A DNA stretch of 64,000 nucleotides from Epiperipatus broadwayi (taxonomy: Eukaryota > Onychophora > Udeonychophora > Euonychophora > Peripatidae): positions 31,565,725 through 31,629,724 of the forward strand of contig JAQFVV010000002.1 in the NCBI GenBank assembly GCA_028023455.1, read 5' to 3'. Every line of letters starts with the position of its first letter. The first letter of the stretch is position 1. Both the position numbers and the translations under genes were made by a program. Under the pieces are notes generated by a model. That model did not search any database and was not told where the DNA came from. It worked only from the letters and a program-made list of their open reading frames with translations. Positions 57,130-64,000 of this stretch are shown here, piece by piece.

Positions 57130-57590
57130 TATAATCATTAAAATAGTCAACACTTAGACAATCCCAATATCGGTAACAATCAACAATCTCAAACGGTTGT
57201 CATGGCAACCTTTTAACAATGAAGGTGAAATTCCACCTTTATTTTTAGTCCAATATATTTATATAGACTAAGATTGCAGCTTGACCACAGAGATTAAAAT
57301 TATTGATACAAAGAAGTTTAAATAAACCTTCTTAAACAGGTAAATATGAACAGATTATATTTATCTGTTTAAAGAGGTTTATTTAAACTTCTTTGCATCA
57401 ATAATTTCAATTTCTGTGGTCAAGTTGCAATGTTTAGTGACTATGTAAATATATTGGACCATAAATAAAAGGGGGATTTATTACTAAAAGGAGGTTGCCT
57501 TGACAACAGGTTGAAATTATGGATTGTTATTGATATTGGGATTGTCTAAGTGGTGAGTGATGTTAGTGATTATTTATAAACCCATTTAAT
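57130..57590. repeat. Family M palindrome, about 215 bp arms
   Basis: The left arm (ACTTAGACAATCCCAATAT, GGTTGTCATGGCAACC, TTTAGTCCAATATATTTA, GAAGTTTAAATAAACCTTCT) is mirrored by the right (AGAGGTTTATTTAAACTTC, TAAATATATTGGACCATAAA, GGTTGCCTTGACAACAGG, ATATTGGGATTGTCTAAGT). The centre is near 57350. There is no ribozyme core and no frame. Confidence 0.8.
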
Positions 57591-57638
57591 CTTGAACATT
57601 ATTTAATTTAGATTATAATATAAACAAAAAATTTTAAC

Positions 57639-58633
57639 TAAATAATATAAACATCACATGATCACCATCTCTTATATTAGCACATAACTGTTAGTAAACA
57701 GGCAAAACTCTCCATACAGTAGTGCCACCCTGTGCCAATCAGAGTAATCAATGGATGCCAGAAGGCTTGAGCATAAAATCTCTAACTAGTGCCTACTCAT
57801 CCAATATCCCCAGACTAGTTTCTGGCTTATGGCTTTCATCAGTGAGGAGTCTTGGATCTGAGAGCACTGCATCTAGATCTTAGAATCTAATGCAACCCTC
57901 CAGAATCCACCTTCTATCAGTACTTAACTACAAAACTATGAGAATGAAATTAAAAACACAACCATAGCCACCACTATCCTATTAGTCAGGACTGGTGTTA
58001 AACCACTAAACAGCACATGATCACTATCTCTTATACTAGCACATAACTGTTATTAAACAGGCAAAACTCTCCATACAGTAGTGCCACCCTGTGCCAAAGA
58101 GTAATTCATTGATTATTCTGGTTACTCTGGTTGGCACAGGGTGGCACTATTGTATGGAGAATTTTGCCTATTTAATAACAGTTATGTGCTAGTATAAGAG
58201 ATGGTGATTGTGTGATGTTTAGTGGTTTAACACCAATCCTGCCTAATAGGATAGTGGTGGTTATTGTTGTTAAAGAGCCAAACACACTAAAATGTATAGG
58301 TGCTAAACTGAGTTTAGACCTATAAGACTATATAAGCTATTAAGCTTAGATTGAAAATATTTAGTGTTTTAAATTTCATTCTCATAGTTTTGTAGTTAAG
58401 TAGAGATAAAAGGTGGCTTCTGGAGGATTGCATTAGATTCTAAGATCTAGGTGCAGTGCTCTCAGGTCCAAGCTACTCACTGACAAAGGCCACAAGCCAG
58501 AAACTAGTCTGGAGATATTGGATGAGTAGGCACTAGATAGGGATTTTATGTGCAAGCCTTCTGGCATCCATTGATTATTCTGGTTGGCACAGGGTGGCAC
58601 TACTATATGAAGAGTTTTTCCTATTAAATAATA
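57639..58633. mobile_element. Family A giant palindrome (about 1 kb), ribozyme cores on both arms
   Basis: Mirror-image arms: 57648-58110 (GCAAAACTCTCCATACAGTA, CATCAGTGAGGAGTC, ACCACTATCCTATTAG) and 58125-58620 (GGTGGCACTATTGTATGG, CTAATAGGATAGTGGTGG, GAAACTAGTCTGGAG). The outer TAAATAATA at 57639-57647 and 58625-58633 may be a 9 bp target duplication but is AT-rich. The left core (57807-57848) is well kept. The right one (58472-58516) has CTGACAA for CTGATGA and should be dead. Confidence 0.75.
57806..57848 (-). ncRNA. Hammerhead ribozyme candidate, family A, best copy
   Basis: Minus strand: TCCTCA, CTGATGA, A, AGC-CATAA-GCC (approximate 3 bp, one A-C), A, GAAA, stem III ACTAGT, C (GUC cleavage triplet), TGGGGA. 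TCCTCA and TGGGGA form six stem I pairs including one G-T. The weak point is stem II, which is short with an A-A base. Confidence 0.55.
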
Positions 58634-59440
58634 ATATAGCTACTAATAATAAAGTGAGGGGACACATTTATAAATAGTTTACTAAATATATATTTAGTCA
58701 TACATTCATGAAAAAAAAATAAGAATAAGAAAAATTAATGTACAGTATTTTTATTTTTAAAATAAAATGAATAGCAAAATGTCTGTCTTTCATCACAATT
58801 AACTATTATATTTATTATTTATTTTACATTATTAGTTCAAATTGAACTTTATTATTTTATTCTAAATCCCCAATTATTTTAGCAAAGGAGTAAATATGAT
58901 CACTATTTACATATTAACCATACTCCCAGACAGACTATGATTGAATGAAAAATATATATAAATCAAGGTCATTTTTCCAAACTGAGGTGACCCCTCCATG
59001 ACTGCAAGAAGTGTGGCACATCTCATGGGAATATTTATAATGGGTTTAAACCCTATAAGCACCATACAGCCTTAGATGACCCATGAGATGACATTACCAT
59101 GCTTTCAAGTGCTTAACCCATGGCTGGTTATTAAAACATGAGATCAGCATAAACCAGAATATCTAAATAAAATTATCTATTTACTCGTAGAAAGTGAGAG
59201 AGAGAGAAACTTAAATGACACCAATAATTTTCACATATTTATTAAAAGATAAAAAAAACTATAAGGAATATTTAAACATTTAAAACACAGATATGAACAC
59301 TTATTAAAATTACAATATTTTAAACAATTACATGCTTATTTAATTGTATATAAAAGTTAGCACTAGAAATGACATTTAAATGTCTACATATAAATAAAAT
59401 TTAAAAGTTCTATTAATGATATCTAGACATATTTATCTAG
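58634..59440. other. Unassigned DNA
   Basis: Contains a short (GA)n at 59190-59206. The segment 58980-59140 is more balanced in composition but has no frame or motif I can name. Confidence 0.35.
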
Positions 59441-59900
59441 GTTTAAACACAGCATTTGGGTGATCATCTCTGTCTTCTGATATTGTCAAATTCATAGTGC
59501 ATCTATTGGCAGTAGATGGTCACATCCTCTTGGCTCAGAGTACTACTGTAAGGTCTGGTTCCATAGGTTTAGTTCATGGTGAGTAAAAACATCAGCAAAG
59601 GCAAGTCAGAGATACATATTACTGCACCTGGCTATTGTTAGTCAGGAGATCGGTGGTGAAAAACAAACAAACACTCAGATTTGGCTTAACAGTGCATTGT
59701 TCTCTCAGCACAACCATACGAAGATTGCTTCATCTAGCTGAACCCAGTCATTTGTAGCTTTGGTCAACTATCCTGGACAAACTAAATTGTCTTTGTACTT
59801 TTGCTTTTTTCTGCTGCTGCTGCTGCTACAGCTGTTCTTTTTAGACAATAGATGATGGCGGCATTTATTCTCTCTAACTCCACCTGCTGATATCAATTCG
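59441..59900. other. Less AT-rich segment with a (CTG)n run, unidentified
   Basis: Compositionally distinct from its surroundings and without repeat signatures seen elsewhere in the window. CTGCTGCTGCTGCTACAG lies at about 59811-59830. Stops in all frames argue against protein coding. It could be an untranslated exon, a non-coding RNA or an unlisted repeat. Confidence 0.25.
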
Positions 59901-60425
59901 ATTTTTTTTAATTAGTTACATTTTTTTTATCTTATATTTTTGATTACATAGAAATTAATTAACTATTGTTAATTAATCAGTGTAGAATTTATGTCCAGAA
60001 ACTCATTACAGCTTGTACAAATTTTTCAATTATATGTTAGATTTTAATACACAAAGAAAAGAAAGATAAATTATAATTAATATTTTATCTTAATCCCCAA
60101 GATTTTTACTTTTCTTTTTATTTTAATCTTTTAACTTTTTTTTTAACAATAAGATGTTGAAATGATTTTTTTATTTTATTAATAATATCATATAACTTGT
60201 ATATATACACATACTTATATACCGTGTATATATAAACATTGTTACAATATTAAATAATTATTATAAATTTGCGTACTCTATGATCTCTTTAAAATTGATT
60301 TATGTATGTGTTTGTATTCCTCATGAAGCTGTAATTCCTGCTTATTTGTTAGAGGAATCCAGACATAGCATTCCCAATCCATTGCAAATTTGATTATTTC
60401 CTATATAATGTTGATGCACGTCCTT
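59901..60425. other. Unassigned AT-rich DNA
   Basis: No recognisable feature. Confidence 0.35.
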
Positions 60426-60753
60426 AATTGTATTTATATATTGGACTATTTCCATCATCTAGTATTAAGTAATGAATGTCTTTAAAAAAATTTAACTTAA
60501 TTTAAATTTTCAAAGTATATTTAACTATTAGTAATAGCAAACAAGTAAATATATGCATAACGTTTTGAGAGGTATTATTATCATTTTTTCAGATTTTTCT
60601 GGCCTTACTAGTGACAGTACTAACATGGCAATCAAACCTGGATCCTTCAATTTTTTAATATTGAATTTTAAGGTAACACTCTAACCAATTGAGTCATCAT
60701 GCCAAAGGAAGTCAGACTTATCTATGAGTTTCCTCCTGATTTCTTCACTTTTT

Positions 60754-60822
60754 TGGCTCAGTTGGTTAGGGTGTTGCCTTAAAATTGACTATTCAAAAAT
60801 CTAATTGTCCAGGTTCGATTCC
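60754..60822 (+). promoter_or_regulatory. Internal RNA polymerase III promoter (A and B boxes) of SINE D
   Basis: TGGCTCAGTTGG matches TRGCNNAGYNGG at every position, and GGTTCGATTCC matches GGTTCGANTCC exactly. No cloverleaf with acceptor pairing is evident, so this is a tRNA-derived promoter and not a tRNA gene. Confidence 0.75.
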
Positions 60823-60857
60823 TATGCTAATACTGTCACTGGTCAGGCCAGCAACAC

Positions 60858-60890
60858 CTGAAAAAGAGAGGAGAATAATACCTCTCAAAA
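60858..60890 (+). ncRNA. Hammerhead-like hairpin in SINE D
   Basis: CTGAAAA, A, perfect six-pair stem GAGAGG-(9 nt)-CCTCTC, AAAAC. Other copies have CTGAAGA (53311-53305, 56112-56106) and GAAAC (56085-56081), so the ancestral form probably read CTGAAGA, A, stem, GAAACGTTGTG. This copy has lost both G8 and G12. Confidence 0.35.
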
Positions 60891-61012
60891 CATTGTGCAT
60901 AAACTAACCTGCACCTGTGTGCTATTACTAACATTTGAATGTACTTTAAAAATTTAAATAGTTACATGTTTTAAAGACATTCAATACTCAATACTAGCTG
61001 ATGGAAATAGTA

Positions 61013-62115
61013 TATATAAGTACAATTAAAATATTATTAATACAAACCTTGAGGAAAGCATTCCTTAATCATTTGATAAACTCAGTTTATAAACGACAAA
61101 CCTTTGGATATTCAATTCTTTAATATTATGACATTAAAATATACAAGAGCTATATTGTCATTTAACTTTTGAAATGTGAAAATTATTAACAGAACTTTTT
61201 ACTTTTACATCTTTTATGCTGGCAGGAAGTATTGGCTTCAAGCGATTTTCTTTATAATAATAATAACTCATAAGAGATTTGAAAAAGATCCTTAGAGTCA
61301 ATAAATAGTTATAAATTGTAGTAAAGAAGATTAGTAAATAGCTATTGGCTGATACTGTCGATTTAAAATCCATTCAGTCAAATAAGATAACTGTGCGTAT
61401 AAAAAGTAGTATATAGTAGAAATAGTTGGAAAGTCGTGGTCAATTTCAAAATAAAAGTAATCTTTTTGTCCATTAATAGATGATTACCTGTAACATGAAA
61501 GTGTAAACTCTTGATTAAGTCACTGATGATAGAATTGTAGTTATATTGCATCTAATAAATATGTTGTTAAATAAATATCTCCTGATGTTTATTTCCTAGT
61601 AGTGGTTTTATTCACTATATAGATTAGAGAGAATTATAATTTCCTGGTATATTCTGGAAATAATTTATATTCTGTGATGGTGATGGGATGAAACAGAGAT
61701 GATGTATAGGGTTGAATTGGAAGAAAATATGTCTTTAAACATAATGGTTTTATTTTTTATTTACATTACTTTATAGTACAGCTATAAAATATAGTGATTA
61801 TAATGTCATTTCATATCTTACAGAAATCTGAAATATAAGATTACCTTTATAAGGGAATTAGGATTTAACCTCCATCTAAATTATCTTCCAGATTCTAGAA
61901 AACCTGATGATGTCCAGACAAAATATCAAGAGTTGACAAAAATATTAGATAAACACTAACCCTATAGCATCTTCTCTCTAGCAATTCCAGCATCTTAAAG
62001 TCTGTCTTTTAGAATATATACACAATGCATAGTGCATAATGCTGATGTGGTCAAAATTACCAATCCATTGTATTTATATTTATCAGTAACAATCATTAGG
62101 AATCACTCAACTTCC
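61013..62115. other. Unassigned AT-rich DNA
   Basis: No gene or shared repeat seen. Confidence 0.35.
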
Positions 62116-62117
62116 AA

Positions 62118-62765
62118 ACACAAGATAAAGACATTTGAAACTCTACCTTATTAACCTAAACATATATGTATAGACAAATCTTAATCATTTGGAAATGAGA
62201 GTGTGAAGATAATAATTAATAACTTCTTATTCTACTAAACATCACATGATCACCATTTCTTATGTTTGCACATACCTGTTATTAAAACAGGCTAAACTCT
62301 CCATAAAATAGTGCCACTCAGTGCCAGCCAGTGGCACTATTGTATGGAGAGCTTGGCCTATTTTAACTTCTTATTCTATTTACTATGTCTTAATGATTGA
62401 CTTTTGTGAAATTTTTACAATTTATGATGCTTCACTATTAGATGTGGTATTGAACATATATAAGTTATTTATTTATATAGGGTTATGTTATTAATCTGTA
62501 ATAACCATTAGGGACCAATTCACTATGTAAATAAATAAATCGGTATATATCTTTAATATTACATCTAATACTGATGTCTTGTAAATGGTAAAATTTCGCA
62601 AATATCAATCATTAAAACATTGTAATGGAACTCAAAGTGATTAATTAATATCTTCATGCTCTCATTTCCAAATTTTTAAGATTTGTCTACACATATACAT
62701 TTAGGTTTAAAAGGTAGAGTGGATTCATTCTTTCTTTTCAAAATACTTTTTCTTGTGTTTGGAAA
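62118..62765. mobile_element. Family G inverted-repeat element hosting a family A mini-insert
   Basis: The left arm (CCAAACACAAGATAAAGAC, AACCTAAACATATATGTATA, GACAAATCTTAATCATTTGG, AATGAGAGTGTGAAGATA) is mirrored at 62640-62762 (ATCTTCATGCTCTCATTTCC, AAGATTTGTCTACACATATA, CATTTAGGTT, TTCTTGTGTTTGG). An inner mirrored segment (AATGATTGACTTTTGTGAAA/TTTCGCAAATATCAATCATT) extends the pairing. A 129 bp family A piece sits in the left half. Confidence 0.75.
62220..62378. mobile_element. Family A mini-insert (129 bp) with 15 bp target duplication
   Basis: TAACTTCTTATTCTA flanks the piece at 62220-62234 and 62364-62378. Only the outer end (AAACATCACATGATCACC) and the foldback centre (ACTCTCCATAAAATAGTGCC, GGCACTATTGTATGGAGAG) remain. 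The ribozyme region is absent. It shows that heavily deleted A copies can still be inserted. Confidence 0.8.
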
Positions 62766-63434
62766 GGAGATTATTTCTTAAAAGTGTTTAAATTTATAGA
62801 GGGCATGTATAATCTAAATACAACATACTAAGATAAATCGGCAATATAATATGACTTACCAATTATATATTTTGTTAATGCATATTGTAAATCTTAAGGT
62901 CTGTTATCGTTCGTATATACTTTAAGGGTAGCTTACAATCCTATCAAAACCAGCCTTTATTTATCCACACAAATCTACTTAAAAGATAAGCTTAACTAAC
63001 AGATAGCTGAGTATGTACTATCATTTTTGTATGTAAATATATATATATATACATGACAAATATTTGTTTTATTATTTTATTAAATACGAAATTAAACAAA
63101 TGTCACAATAAACTACTTTCCCTTGTTTAATGAAAAATAAAAACCAGTTAAAAAAATCCTTCCAATATATATATATTTCTTAATCATGTGAGATGATTTA
63201 ATTGCTTAATATTTGTATATTTATTTCAGTATAGCGTTATGCACTGGATTATATATATATATATAGTAATAATAACAAGTCAGATGTCACATGACTTATA
63301 TATAGCTTGCACTTACAAATATGTAAAATTAAGAGCATGCTAATAGCTCTAAACAAGCTTTTTTTTTTATATTTATGATAAATGCTACTACAAGAGAAGG
63401 CATTCAAATCATTTTTATCTTGGATTGTCCCCAT
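62766..63434. other. Unassigned AT-rich DNA with short TA runs
   Basis: TA runs at about 63038-63050 and 63250-63266, and a T run at 63360-63369. No gene seen. Confidence 0.35.
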
Positions 63435-63473
63435 CCCCAGACCGGTTTCGACCTATGGGTCTCTTCAGTGAAG
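63435..63473 (-). ncRNA. Hammerhead ribozyme candidate, single copy F, cleanest in the window
   Basis: Minus strand: CTTCA (63473-63469), CTGAAGA (63468-63462), perfect four-pair stem II GACC-CATA-GGTC, GAAA, palindromic stem III ACCGGT (63446-63441), C at the cleavage position (GUC triplet), then TGGGG pairing with CTTCA through two G-T pairs. Every invariant core base is present and there is no extra nucleotide. The flanks show no other copy in this window. The layout is that of hammerheads found in Penelope-like elements. Confidence 0.7.
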
Positions 63474-64000
63474 AGTTGGGACATTAGATTTAAAAAACCA
63501 ACTCAAGCAAAGCATTTATCTAAAAGTTAATTGTTAGAAGATCTGAAACTTTTAGACATCTATATGTCTTTAAAGTCAGCTCTCCAACTGAAAAAATCAT
63601 ATATATATTTAACCCTCCCTATAACCTCAATCTTTTTACTTATTTACTTTATTATATTTATAATTGCCCAGGCGCCAATTCTATGCAAAATAGAATACAA
63701 TTTATAATTATAAATTATATTTAAACTTATTTAAAAGATTTTATATTGTAATTATTCTATGGCTTAGCTCAGTTGAGATTACAGGATATGGTCTTTGTAC
63801 ATGAGGCCAACAAGGATGATAAAAACGTCTATAAACAATAATACTATAAGGTAAATTTAAGTATGTTCAGCGCATCTATTCAATACTAAAACTGTTGCAA
63901 AATTGACACTTATTACATTATAGATAATGATGAGGATTGGGAATCTTTTTATCCAAATCACCACCTATTCTAAGCAAAGTAAAATATATTATTAGCATTG
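63474..64000. other. Unassigned AT-rich DNA
   Basis: No repeat shared with the window. An isolated A-box-like word (TAGCTCAGTTGAG, 63767-63779) has no B box downstream. Confidence 0.35.

Larger units (their letters stand above)
60430..61012. mobile_element. Family D SINE head-to-head pair
   Basis: A minus copy (60440-60735) and a plus copy (60750-61005) meet at their tRNA-like heads. The plus copy has a perfect A box, TGGCTCAGTTGG (60754-60765), and B box, GGTTCGATTCC (60812-60822), 46 bp apart. A hammerhead-like hairpin follows (60858-60886), then the tail. The minus copy has eroded boxes (about 60696-60685 and 60638-60627). Promoters would fire away from each other. The arms can fold into a ~280 bp hairpin. 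Confidence 0.75.

Noticed and set aside
60754-60826. Genuine tRNA gene
   Set aside because: A and B boxes are perfect, but acceptor and anticodon stems do not pair and the sequence recurs within SINE copies.
63762-63830. Possible tRNA or SINE head from an A-box-like word
   Set aside because: Only TAGCTCAGTTGAG is present. There is no B box GGTTCGANTCC within a suitable distance and no cloverleaf.

Overview
This window is non-coding, repeat-dominated animal nuclear DNA. It is strongly AT-rich. It carries long tetra-, tri- and dinucleotide microsatellites, non-LTR retrotransposons with an APE-type endonuclease, Penelope-like elements (PLEs) with a GIY-YIG endonuclease, a hAT transposase pseudogene, pogo-like and hAT-like MITEs, and tRNA-derived SINEs. 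I found no convincing host exon, rRNA, cellular tRNA or CRISPR array. The mix suggests an invertebrate metazoan. A mollusc such as a cephalopod would fit, but that is a guess from repeat style and not a demonstrated assignment. Family letters A-Q below are my own labels.

Layout. 1-9.9 kb: AT-rich DNA, a ~580 bp GATA tract, a tandem ribozyme-type repeat (family A) bounded by a 13 bp target duplication, and two copies of an inverted-repeat element (family I). 10-17 kb: a LINE nested in a family A copy, a reversed SINE (family D), a G-rich/TTA tract, further A, B and C repeats. 17-23 kb: A, a hAT MITE, a head-to-head PLE pair and an orphan ORF. 23.4-26.8 kb: a long decayed LINE with endonuclease, reverse transcriptase and zinc knuckle. 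27-38.8 kb: a LINE nested in a foldback element (J), tandem family C repeats, an RTE-like LINE tail, a pogo-like MITE, and nested palindromes containing an A copy that itself contains a hAT MITE. 40.5-46.1 kb: family A split by a 3.6 kb hAT element that carries a PLE fragment, then a LINE. 46.7-51 kb: C, A with a nested insertion (E), and two LINEs at matching sites of consecutive A units. 52-56 kb: PLE, SINE and C fragments. 57-58.6 kb: two ~0.5-1 kb palindromes. 58.6-64 kb: mostly unassigned DNA, a head-to-head SINE pair, and a clean hammerhead core on the minus strand.

Unifying theme. Several otherwise unrelated repeat families carry the conserved layout of a hammerhead ribozyme: CUGANGA, a hairpin, GAAA, a very short palindromic stem III, then a cleavage triplet. 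The best cases are families C (three copies with compensatory stem changes), A, B, E and the single copy F. Weaker cases are the tRNA-SINE D and foldback J. Units occur as direct dimers of about 360-490 bp or as large inverted repeats, and five A or C insertions have 11-17 bp target duplications. This resembles the hammerhead-bearing pseudo-LTRs of Penelope-like elements and the non-autonomous retrozymes described in metazoans. PLE protein remnants in the same window provide a plausible source of the replication machinery.

All coordinates were read by eye. Element boundaries are approximate unless a target duplication is stated. Cleavage activity, family identity and taxonomic origin are inferences.
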